Source: Asparagopsis taxiformis
Taxonomy: Eukaryota > Rhodophyta > Florideophyceae > Bonnemaisoniales > Bonnemaisoniaceae
Direction of reading: 5' to 3'
Assembly (NCBI GenBank): GCA_030407315.1
Contig: JALQPE010000297.1
Coordinates: 1 to 64,000, forward strand
DNA length: 64,000 nt
Made by a program: the position numbers and the translations under genes. The notes below the pieces were generated by a model. The model made no database searches, was not told the DNA's origin, and saw only the letters and a program-made list of their open reading frames with translations. This document shows positions 8,952 to 17,812 of the stretch, one piece after another. How positions within the stretch are numbered: position 1 is the stretch's first letter; each line of letters starts with the position of its first letter.

Positions 8952-11234
8952 TCACGTAGACTCCGCTGCGGCCATTACGCTGGCCATTTCGTTCGTTCGC
9001 CCACGGGCGGGGGTCACGTCGGTCATTACGAAAGTCGCCGCGGCGCCTGTCGAAGGGCCTTCCCCCGTCACGATTGGGGTTTCGGAGTATCGTAGGCGGC
9101 GTGCCGTACCTCCGCGGGGCACGTTCCCTCGCTCACCAGGTCGTTCCTGGTTACGTTTGGCCATTCGTTGGCGGAAGTACTCAGCCTGACGTGGGTTGCT
9201 CTTCACGTGGAAGAGGTAGTACTTGTACGCGAAAAAGATCCGTTGATCTGGCGTCAGACGCGGACACGTAAACGTCGAGTGGCCATCTTCGCGGCATGAC
9301 CAACACGACAGCGTCCAGTAATCATTCGGGATTACGGAGTGCGCCAATTGCGTCTGCTCGCTCGTGAGCTTCGGCACGTCCTCGCATGGACGGTTCAATC
9401 GAGCTTCGAGCTCGTCCGGCTTTTCGTTTGCCGTTTTCGTATCGTTGGGCGGCGGCCCGTTCGTGAAGAGGATCGCCTCCAAATTCTCGGCAACGTGAGC
9501 CGCAGCGAGCGACACGTCGTCATCATCCCTCGCGGGGATGTTCGGGTTACCATCGTGGTAACTGGGCTCGCTAGCCCGTTCATTACGTAAGTACGCGGAC
9601 TCATCGTAGTCCGCGAACTTCCTCGACTCGTGGTCGGAAATAGCCAACGTAGGCTTCACCGGAAACCGCACTTTCGGTTTCGCGGCTGACGCGACAGCTG
9701 CCGTACGTGCACGGAAGGTCGTTCCTTCGGCCGTCGCCAATCGTCTCACAACGGTGAGGTCGTTCCTCTCTCGTTCGGGGAGTGACCGGAGTCGTTCCGT
9801 CACGGCTGCCCGCGTCGAGGGCAGTAAACCACGTACGTAGTGGTGAACGAGGAGTCGGTCCGTAAACACGTAGTTGCACGCCCGCGTGGCGGTGTCGAGT
9901 CTATCAGCGTACTGATTCTCGTCCTCGTTAGGACTCTGCGTGATCATCGTGACCTTTTCGTAGGCCTCCTGCAGCACGTCGTCTTGCAGGTATCGTTTGA
10001 TCAACGCGTTGATCACGTGAGGCCACGAGAACCTCTTCGTCGGATCAGTCGTGATCACACCAGTCGTACACTGGGAATCGTAGAACCGTCGGGCGTCCCC
10101 TTCGAGGAAGAAGTGCAGCGCACGTACTGCCACTCCCTCGCACACTCCGAGTGTGCTGAACCCATCACGTATTTGGGCGAGGAATCCGAGTAACGTAATC
10201 GGATTCCGGCCGGAGAACGGCTTTAACGTAGGGAAAAGTCCCTCCAGCTCACGTTTGAGCTTATGTACGCTTTGACTCTCGTTCACGTAGAGATGTTCAC
10301 GTACATCGTTAAGTCGGTACATGCGGTACGACACCACGTTCGCAAATGCGTCGAGCATTGTCGTGTGCTCTGCCAACGCGTGGCAAACGGGTCCGAGGGC
10401 GTTCCCTGGTAAGCGTACCGCGTCGGCACGTTCGTTTTCGTGGACTCGCGTGTCCGTCGTGCCGAACGTACCCAGCCACGGAATGTACGTTTCACGTGGC
10501 GGGGGAGCTCTCGTATCGAATTGCGCAGCTCGTGCTGCGTCCGCCGACCGCGCGTGGTCTGGCGTATCGTTAAAACGCAATTGCCTTCGTGGCGTCTCGT
10601 TGGGGTTGGCGATGGCTCGTTGCACTGTCGCCCCCCTTCCGTACGTTGTCGGGGTCGTCGGACCGGGTGTTGGTGGGTATCCTCCCGGAACGGCCGGGGA
10701 GGATTGCGAGTTATAGGCGCGCGAGCCTTCATCGTAATTCGGATCGCTTCCGCTCGGCGGAGCGGAACGTCCGGCGACGATTTCGTTGAATACTACGACA
10801 AACGAGTCGAGTCTTCCCTCCACGGCGGAGAGGCGGTTTCGTAAATCTTCGTTTTCCCGTTCGAGGGTCGCTGAGCGTTCACGTAACGCACGAGCTTCGC
10901 GCTCCGAGACTCCGAGTCTCTGCCTTACGGCTTCGTCGACGGCCGCGTCGCTCGCCCTTTCGATGTGACCTCGAAGGTCTTCGTACACTACGCGTAGTGC
11001 CGTGGGAGTCACGTTCCCTTCGTTGAGCTGACCGCGCGTTGCGGGGTCCATACTCACGGACTCAAACGGGCTTACCGTACGTGGTAGCTGGCCGATCGCC
11101 TCGATATCCGGCGGGATAGATCGATCAGTCGCGAAGATCGCTTCTGCTGACAAGGCCACGTCGGCTTCGGCGTCCGCTGACGTTGGCAACGGTTGCCTGG
11201 GCGACGCGCTGGAATTCGACACAGCGTAATTCAT
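8952..11234 (-). CDS. Gag capsid/nucleocapsid polyprotein
   Basis: The first ATG is at 11234, giving 760 residues. A coiled-coil-like N-terminal region (ALRERSATLERENEDLRNRL) precedes a retrotransposon gag domain (FSGRNPITLLGFLAQI, then NQYADRLD and HHYVRGLLP). A single CX2CX4HX4C zinc knuckle, CWSCREDGHSTFTC, lies near 9305-9264 and should bind genomic RNA. The frame stops at 8952, but another frame immediately beyond reads as an acidic tail to ~8830. One missing base near 8955 may have cut gag short. Pol follows downstream. Confidence 0.88.
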   Translation of the reverse strand: MNYAVSNSSASPRQPLPTSADAEADVALSAEAIFATDRSIPPDIEAIGQLPRTVSPFESVSMDPATRGQLNEGNVTPTALRVVYEDLRGHIERASDAAVDEAVRQRLGVSEREARALRERSATLERENEDLRNRLSAVEGRLDSFVVVFNEIVAGRSAPPSGSDPNYDEGSRAYNSQSSPAVPGGYPPTPGPTTPTTYGRGATVQRAIANPNETPRRQLRFNDTPDHARSADAARAAQFDTRAPPPRETYIPWLGTFGTTDTRVHENERADAVRLPGNALGPVCHALAEHTTMLDAFANVVSYRMYRLNDVREHLYVNESQSVHKLKRELEGLFPTLKPFSGRNPITLLGFLAQIRDGFSTLGVCEGVAVRALHFFLEGDARRFYDSQCTTGVITTDPTKRFSWPHVINALIKRYLQDDVLQEAYEKVTMITQSPNEDENQYADRLDTATRACNYVFTDRLLVHHYVRGLLPSTRAAVTERLRSLPERERNDLTVVRRLATAEGTTFRARTAAVASAAKPKVRFPVKPTLAISDHESRKFADYDESAYLRNERASEPSYHDGNPNIPARDDDDVSLAAAHVAENLEAILFTNGPPPNDTKTANEKPDELEARLNRPCEDVPKLTSEQTQLAHSVIPNDYWTLSCWSCREDGHSTFTCPRLTPDQRIFFAYKYYLFHVKSNPRQAEYFRQRMAKRNQERPGERGNVPRGGTARRLRYSETPIVTGEGPSTGAAATFVMTDVTPARGRTNEMASVMAAAEST

Positions 11235-11990
11235 AGACCGTCGTCTGTAGCGTAGCACGTAGCTTTTCGTTAACGTAAAAGAGCTCAACCTCGTTGGTTG
11301 TCGTTATGCTCGTAGCAACTTCTAGGTCGGAAGACCAGTGTGGAACGATAGTTCGTTAGACGTAGTAGCTGGTACGAGCCAGTGGACACGCTGTCCTTAC
11401 GAAACGAAACGAGCAGTCCACCCGCTGGTGTTTGACTGTATTGTTAGAACGGTAGAAGGTAGAGTGGTTAGCGAGTAGACACGAGCGGCACGACGCAACA
11501 ATCCACGCGAGGATTACGTTAGCAAACGAGGTGGTACGTCACCGGAGGCGCTCTCAACCAAGCCCGGAGGCACTACACGCAATCAGCCTTACGTGCGGCG
11601 ATGGGTAGGGAGTACGCAGCTCGACGGAGACGGAGCCTCGCTAGGCAAAACGTAAACGTAAAACGTAGAAGTCAGTCGTAGACTAGAGCCGTTGCTCGTT
11701 CGATGTATTGTGTATTGTCCCCTTTCCCTCCCGGCACGATGCCAATACCTATATAGCCACGATGGCATCGCTTTACAGTGTAAACACTGCTCGTAACGTC
11801 CCCGAATGGGAAAGGACCTTGTGGGTCACACGTAGGGACCCGTTGGTCCGTTGGCCGTTGCCAATACGTTCGTTGCACACGTGTGCCGGTTGCGCGCGCG
11901 CATGCGCCAGCAGTGTTCGTGCATTGCTGTCGCCGGTCGTGTCCGCCGAAATTCGAATTCCGCGGAAAACGTAGATATTTGCAATTTCGG
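11235..11990. other. Region upstream of gag, probable 5' leader/LTR area
   Basis: No gene is seen. The CG-rich, ACGT-rich composition of the element continues to about 11980. After that the DNA takes on the composition of the decayed NB-ARC copy. If a 5' LTR exists it should lie here, but I found no second copy inside the window and no clear primer-binding site. Confidence 0.4.
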
Positions 11991-12019
11991 AATTGCCACG
12001 TATACTACACCAACCATCT

Positions 12020-13115
12020 CGTACCCGCAGGAGGCTGTCTTCCAGGTCCTCCGAAACTCCAGGCAGATTTTCCGATACTATTCCTGAAACTCCCGCAATC
12101 CAGAATGCAAGTCCGAGAACGCCCTCCTGTCCAATGACCCAAATGTTTTAAACAATAACACCATTGCTCTCGTCGGCATGGGTGGCGCAGGCAAAACCAC
12201 CACATGGTGCAGGATATCCTGCACATCCTCAGCAGATGTGCTGATGTTTTGCAAAGGTTCCGGGACGGTGTGTGCCACATGAACCAGTGGTTCATTGAAC
12301 TGGGTCACGACTCCAAAGTACAGAGGCTGTTCGACCAGCTGGAGCAGATCATCTGCTCTGCACAATGATCGTCGCTGAAGCATTCCCAGATTTACTACCT
12401 AAATTCGCTCAACTCACTGCACACAACAATCACGAGAACATGACGGAGAAGCTAGTCGACCTACTTGGTCCGAAACGCTTTCTCCTCATCTTTGACGACA
12501 TGTGTAATCTCCATCCCACTGTCTATAAGTTGGTTGACACAGCGTGCAAAGCTGTCCAGGAAATTGATGGAGGAAGTTGCAAGGTGCTGATGTCGACGAG
12601 TAATGAGGCGATAGGTCGTGTACCGACGCATGACGTATCAACTGCAGTGAATCCTGCAGATGTGCGTAGGGAAACATGCATCGCAATTCAGTGCGGGTAT
12701 GCTGGCATCGACTTTACCATGCTTACATCGTGATCATCGGGCAATCGTGATGCGCTGGACAACACCATTGACATATGTACGGGACTGCCACTGGTACTGG
12801 GTGTTGCTGGGTCTGGGATGTGATCAGTGATTGGTCGATGCACAGATGTGAGGGTGCCGCATGCCATTTTGCAACACTGGGAGAGTCTGAAGCGGAGCAG
12901 TGTGGAACTGTGTGTAGCAGAGAGTGGGTGTTGACATGTGCGGCTGGACGCAGCTATCCAGACGAGTCTGCTATCGCTGCGGAGAGGATGGAAGGGGAAC
13001 AGCATGACGGTGGGAGAGATGGTTCGGTCGTTTTGCGTAGTGGAAAAGCAGATGAGTGTACTATTGTGAGTGATCCAGAAGACATGGGGCGTAGAAGATG
13101 TGCTGGGTAGGGTGA
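12020..13115 (+). pseudogene. NB-ARC (STAND) NTPase, broken copy 1
   Basis: Ordered NB-ARC motifs appear in shifting frames. A P-loop (VGMGGAGKTT) is at 12172-12201, then QRLFDQLEQII, the kinase-2 motif (KRFLLIFDD, about 12473-12500), an RNBS-B-like CKVLMSTSNEA, and the GLPL motif (GLPLVLGVAGSG) near 12780-12820. The longest open stretch is 12365-12733. Frame changes after the P-loop and after 12733 break the gene. The same blocks in the same order occur in the minus-strand copy at 16.0-17.8 kb, so the two are paralogs. Family members are signalling ATPases that oligomerise on sensing a ligand; the sensor domain is not visible here. Confidence 0.75.
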
Positions 13116-13304
13116 GGAAGTTTTCGAGGCACAGTCTGGTATCACTCGATAAAGACGAGCTTTTATACTCCTTGCTAAGTGCCTAATACATTAAAAGATC
13201 AAGGTCCACCAACAGACCATGAAACATTTCTCATGCATGTGATTTCTGTATATTATTAGCCAATGGAGACGTTTCCTAATGCTTTGTTTACATCTAATCA
13301 CAAC

Positions 13305-14507
13305 CTAGAAGTCCCATTCCGAAGTACTACTACTGCTCGAACTCCAACCCGAAGATGATGGAAGGCTGAAGTACTCTTCCAATGAAGGTGGTTTGCAGTG
13401 AAAATATCTGCTTGTCTGAGAACCATACAAACAGGTTCGGAAATTTAGAAGCATCGAACACGAAAAGTACCACAATCGCACAGGAGTTATGGAAACACTC
13501 ATCTTCCTCGGAACATCGACGTGTGTAAAGAATTTTTTTATCTCCTTGAACGTCCATTCCACAGTTATGCGTGCCTTGGACATATCCATGTTAAATTTTC
13601 GCTGCTGCTCAGAAAGCTCATTACCACGATAACCCACCATCATGTAGGGCGGCAGTTGATACGCTGAATCAGCATATACATAGAACTGCCTTCCAGAAAT
13701 AAGCATATGTTCATTCAAGTGCCCACCAAGATTTGAATGTCTAAACATAGTTAGGTCGTGTCTGCATCCCTCCGTCGGACCATACATGTGTAGTATGAGT
13801 CCATCTGGGAGTGTGAGAGCTTGGAATTTAACGCAATGTCTCTTTTTGTGTCCATTATAAGCTTCTCGCTGCATTTCTCCAGCTGGTCTTGCTATAAAAA
13901 TATTTGTCCCGTCCACAAATCCGATACAACTATCCAACGGTGCCCCTGACTCATACACCTTTGTTGCATACTCAGCTGCCCTTTGAGTTATGAAATCAGC
14001 CTTGAAATCCTCCAGCAAATGCCCTTTCTGTCTATAGAACTGCTCGATAGATTCGTAGAATATTTCACACAACACCGACGCGGACCTCCCAAATTCGTAT
14101 TCCATATCTCTCCATATGCATGGAGTGCTTAGCCTTCTGGAAATTATGCAAAATGCCTCTATCCCACTTGCACGATAACCTCTCCTTGCAGTCAGGAATT
14201 CATCATCATCCCACTTTAATAACGAGACTATTTTGCGCACGTCACTTTTGAGGAAACGGAAGCGCCTGAGACACTCGAAGTCGTCAAGTTTCCCAAGCTC
14301 GAAACGGCTATCAAATATACTTGAACGCCGCTCATGCTTTAGCATTTGATCTGAATATTCTTTCTGCACCTCGTTCAGGAAAAAGAAACCCAGTGGACTT
14401 GACGCATTAATGAGCCTACACCATGCTAGTAGAATGATGCTTTTGGTGTGCCGAGCTATCACTCTGGATCGCGATTGGTCTCTTTGTCTGCTTGGAATTC
14501 TCGCCAT
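13305..14507 (-). CDS. PIF/Harbinger transposase (HARBI1-like, DDE superfamily 4)
   Basis: A complete 400-residue frame starts with ATG at 14507. The DDE nuclease motifs are present: GFVDGTN (Asp199), YVYADSAYQ (Asp280) and ITVEWTFKE (Glu317), with GCRHDLTMF between them as in HARBI1 relatives. The N-terminal half contains a predicted helical DNA-binding region. The C-terminus is Ser-rich. The frame has no break, so the protein may be made. I saw no terminal inverted repeats and no neighbouring Myb/SANT-like partner ORF, which these elements usually need. It lies between two NB-ARC pseudogenes and could have helped rearrange them. Confidence 0.9.
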   Translation of the reverse strand: MARIPSRQRDQSRSRVIARHTKSIILLAWCRLINASSPLGFFFLNEVQKEYSDQMLKHERRSSIFDSRFELGKLDDFECLRRFRFLKSDVRKIVSLLKWDDDEFLTARRGYRASGIEAFCIISRRLSTPCIWRDMEYEFGRSASVLCEIFYESIEQFYRQKGHLLEDFKADFITQRAAEYATKVYESGAPLDSCIGFVDGTNIFIARPAGEMQREAYNGHKKRHCVKFQALTLPDGLILHMYGPTEGCRHDLTMFRHSNLGGHLNEHMLISGRQFYVYADSAYQLPPYMMVGYRGNELSEQQRKFNMDMSKARITVEWTFKEIKKFFTHVDVPRKMSVSITPVRLWYFSCSMLLNFRTCLYGSQTSRYFHCKPPSLEEYFSLPSSSGWSSSSSSTSEWDF

Positions 14508-15417
14508 GTCTTCGGGGTTTGAACGTCAACGTGAATTGACAGTTGCTATGTGCATGTGTTGAACGGCAATCGCTATCCGCACCTCCAGGACAAGTGTCCT
14601 ATCGGTTTTCGTAGTCACGAATCTACTCTGCTATGTCACACTCTTTGAAACACGTCACATACACCATAAGTTCAAGCAAAAAGTCTCGCCGCCGTCGCTA
14701 CTTTTGATTTTACTCCAAACTTCAAGTAAATAGAGCTACCATTTTCCTCTACCCCTGGTTACTATTCTTAGAATATGTGGAGCTTGCTTAATCGCTGAGC
14801 CGCAAAAAGCCGTAAATTTTCCTACGTATGAATTTTCCAAATCCCTCTAATAAACTCAGCATGATTCAGCGAGTCTATTTTCGGACTTGCGCCCACCTTT
14901 CTTCCCACAAATTTCCCATTCGTGGGTTACCAAAACCCTCTCGCGACTTTGTCCTACTCATTCATGGGTACAACCAGAGTGCGCGTTGCTGATCGTTTTG
15001 GGTGAGCAGTCGCAAAATGTAGGGGTGATTTATAGAGCTGTCGCGCACTGTATGCGCCCCGGTCTATGGAAAATCTACATCGTGTAATCGATGTAGATTA
15101 TGATAAATTCTTCCCCTGAACGCAGGTCCTGTCCCAGTAAGAAAAGTTGACGATCCGCTGACCTCCTGCAGATGTACGCTTTTTGATGTACGCATGACAT
15201 TCGAAAGGGTGACTTTCAATGTACTCTGGATATCCGCATAGCGATGTCTGTATGATGTACTACTGATTTACGAAGGATGCCAGACTATGATCAAGTTTGT
15301 TTGAGGGAAGATATGGGAAAATCTGGGTTCCTTATTTTTCAAAGTGCTTATGAATTTTGCATAATTTATACACGAGACGGTAAGAGAGGATAAGTATCGT
15401 CCACAATTAGTGGCAGA

Positions 15418-15487
15418 AAACCATGCGAACACGCAATCTCAATATTGAATCAATCTCTATATTCGAGATTGCGTGTTCGCATGGTTT
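15418..15487. repeat. Perfect inverted repeat, 23-bp arms, 24-bp loop
   Basis: The arm at 15418-15440 (begins AAACCATGCGAACACGC) is exactly complementary to 15465-15487. It would fold into a very stable hairpin in single-stranded DNA or RNA. Confidence 0.9.
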
Positions 15488-15490
15488 GCT

Positions 15491-15546
15491 GACAAAGACG
15501 TGCAAACTGGCTCTGAATATTCAGAGCCAGTTTGCACGGCTTTGTC
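15491..15546. repeat. 56-bp palindrome with one mismatch
   Basis: The inner 40 bp (15499-15538) is a perfect palindrome centred on GAATATTC. A further 7 bp on each side (GACAAAG and CTTTGTC) also pair after a single mismatch at 15498/15539. It starts three bases after the preceding inverted repeat, so the two form a tandem hairpin pair. Confidence 0.9.
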
Positions 15547-16016
15547 CTCGCCAGCAAGGTACTTCAGGTTCGATGGCAAAGGATAGCTACGCATCATTAA
15601 TATCATCATTAAATTTTACCTACACTCACTTTACGAGCACATCGATTACGTACACCTTTCAAATCACGCGAAACTCCGGCGTTGACTTGAATGAACGCCA
15701 GCGCTCAGGCTTGGCTCAGTTACTAGAAATGAAACAACTATGGGTAGCATCGGCACATACCAGGGGTAGTATGGTTTACCGGTGCACGCAACGGACAAGA
15801 TGAACACATGGGTGGTACCCTTTCTGCGTGCGTATAGACATCAAAATTCCACTATCATGGTGCTCAATGACGACGCGTGACATTATTTCCACGACCTAAA
15901 TGTAATGGGATTACTAGGTAGAATGCGGAAAGAGGAGGGGATGAAGAATGGAGGTTGAAGAACATTGTCTATGGAAATTGAACAGCGAAGGGGCCGCTAG
16001 AATCGAGTGACTAGCT

Positions 16017-17812
16017 TCAGGACGAGTCTAGATGGAGTTTGCTTTGGAATGCTGGCGACTCTTCGTAGAGAAGTTGAAGATATGTACATTGTTGAGCGAA
16101 GAAACAATCAATAATTACTATCCTTGCGCAGCTCGACTGTACCGTCCACTTTTTCAATACGATAGAGAAACTGATGAAGGCGTCATTTCGCACCACATGC
16201 TCCCTCATATACTTATCGTTCTCCGTCCCCTTCAGCTTCCACAATTATTCTTCCGCCTCCGTGCCCCCTCTCACGGTTTCCATTCTTTCATCTCCACCAT
16301 CCCCTCCACTTGTCTGCAGACATGCTCGATACCCGTCCACCAGCCGACCATGCCACCTCCGTACTCCCTCCCTCCCCTCTGCCATTCCCACGAACACGTC
16401 TTGGACAAGATCATGTAGTCGTGCCCCCATCACCAGTCCCCCCTCATCTTCTTCTAGCCATACCACACTGTGCCTCGAAAACATACGCACCACTGACAAT
16501 ACATCATCCACATCCCACAGCTTCTCAATCGCCCCCAGTGGAAGACACATCTTCTTCTACACACGCAAAACTACTGAAACATCTCTCCCACTCTCATCCT
16601 CTGCCCCTCCTACACTCTCTCCAGACACACTAGGTGCGACTGTATAGCTACATCCAACCCCCGATGTCTACTCTAGCTTTCTGCCCCCGACAGCTGTACA
16701 CTGCTCCGCCTGAGGCTCTCCTCGTATTGATCAATGGCATTCGGTCCACACACATCTCGGAGTCGACCAAACACCTCTTGCGTCCCAGACCCAGCAACAC
16801 TCAGTGCCAGTGGCAGTCCCACACATACCTCAATGATGCCCTCAAGTGCATCACGGTTGGCGGATAACCACGACACCACCTCGTTACTCTTGATCCTAGC
16901 GTACTTACATAGAATCTCGGTACATGCTTCCCTTCGCAAATCTTCAGGACTCACTGCAATTGGCACACCATGCGTCGGTACTCTCCTAATCGCCTCATTC
17001 CCCGTCGAAGTCAGCACTTTGAAACTTCCTCCCTCATCAATCTCTTGCACACCTTTACAGGCGGTATCCACCAACGTGTGCACAACGGGATCGAGATCCC
17101 ACACGTCGTCGAAGATGAGGAGGAAGCGCTTCGCCGCTAGTAGGTCGAAAAGCTTTTCGAAAATGATAGATCCATCATGTTCACACGCGTATTGTCTTTT
17201 GCAGCGAGATGAGTGATTTTGTCGAGGAAATCTGGGAACGCATCGGAGACAATCTCCGAAAGCTAGTCGAATAGCCTCTGCACTTTGGCGTTGTGGCCCA
17301 GTTCAATGTAACACACGCCGTCTGGGAAGTTTTGCGAAACATCTGCGCGTCTGCCGAGGGCGCGCAAGATAGTGGTTTTGCCTGCGCCTCCGATGACGAC
17401 AAGTGCTATAGCGGTTTTGTTTGGGTTGTTGGACAGAATGGAGAGCTTGGCCTTGCTTTCTGGAGTGCGGGAGTTTCGGGAAAAGTCGAGTACAATCTGG
17501 GGAGAGTTTCGGGGGACGTGGAAAACGGAGGGCTGCAGGGTGTGCGGGGAATGTGACGGCTGGATGGAACATGGTGCAGGAGTCGAATGGGGAGGCAGAT
17601 GAGAGGGCTGGGACACTGGATGGGGTGAGGAATACTGAGCGATGGGGAGTTGCTGCGGTGGAGGGAACGGGACTTGTGGTATGAGGTGGGGGCGCTGGAT
17701 GGCTCGGAGGAGGAGGGATTCGGGGTGGGGCTGAGCGGTTGACTCGGAAATTTTGCGTGACGATGCATGTGTGCATTGTCCGAACGTGGAAAAATCTCTG
17801 AAGCTGCTGCAC
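16017..17812 (-). pseudogene. NB-ARC (STAND) NTPase, broken copy 2
   Basis: Read downward, a Ser/Pro/His-rich N-terminal segment leads to a P-loop (IGGAGKTT, about 17392-17370), ELGHNAKVQRLFD, the kinase-2 motif (RFLLIFDDVWDLDP, 17130-17088), KVLTSTGNEA and GLPLALSVAGSG. A winged-helix-like region with LHDLVQDVF sits at 16245-16550, and YMREHVVR, typical of the start of the helical repeats in NB-ARC/WD40 proteins, follows near 16200. Each block is clear, but the frame changes at least three times and a stop lies after VQRLFD. The copy is inverted relative to copy 1. Its start abuts the first recognisable TBCD codons on the other strand. Confidence 0.75.

Larger units (their letters stand above)
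4291..11234 (-). mobile_element. Ty3/Gypsy chromovirus, near-complete internal region
   Basis: The minus strand carries gag followed by protease, reverse transcriptase, RNase H, integrase and a C-terminal chromodomain. That order defines Ty3/Gypsy, and the chromodomain defines chromoviruses. The coding core is largely open, but frames break near the gag C-terminus (~8955), near the pol N-terminus (~8650) and inside integrase (~5386-5402), so this copy is probably not autonomous as sequenced. Flanking LTRs were not identified by eye. The chromodomain, in known families, guides insertion to modified histones. Confidence 0.93.
14508..16016. other. Gene-free stretch with strong hairpins
   Basis: No protein family is recognised. 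A short inverted repeat (11-bp arms, 15072-15082 and 15089-15099) and two long hairpins (15418-15487 and 15491-15546) stand out. An open frame at 15423-15803 simply reads through the hairpins and is not believed to be a gene. Confidence 0.5.

Noticed and set aside
3720..11720. LTR pair flanking the chromovirus
   Set aside because: Sequences downstream of pol (1.8-4.3 kb) and upstream of gag (11.3-12.0 kb) were compared by eye and share only short, weak matches.
15423..15803. Plus-strand frame across the hairpins
   Set aside because: The first third merely translates the inverted repeats; no domain and no conserved pattern.
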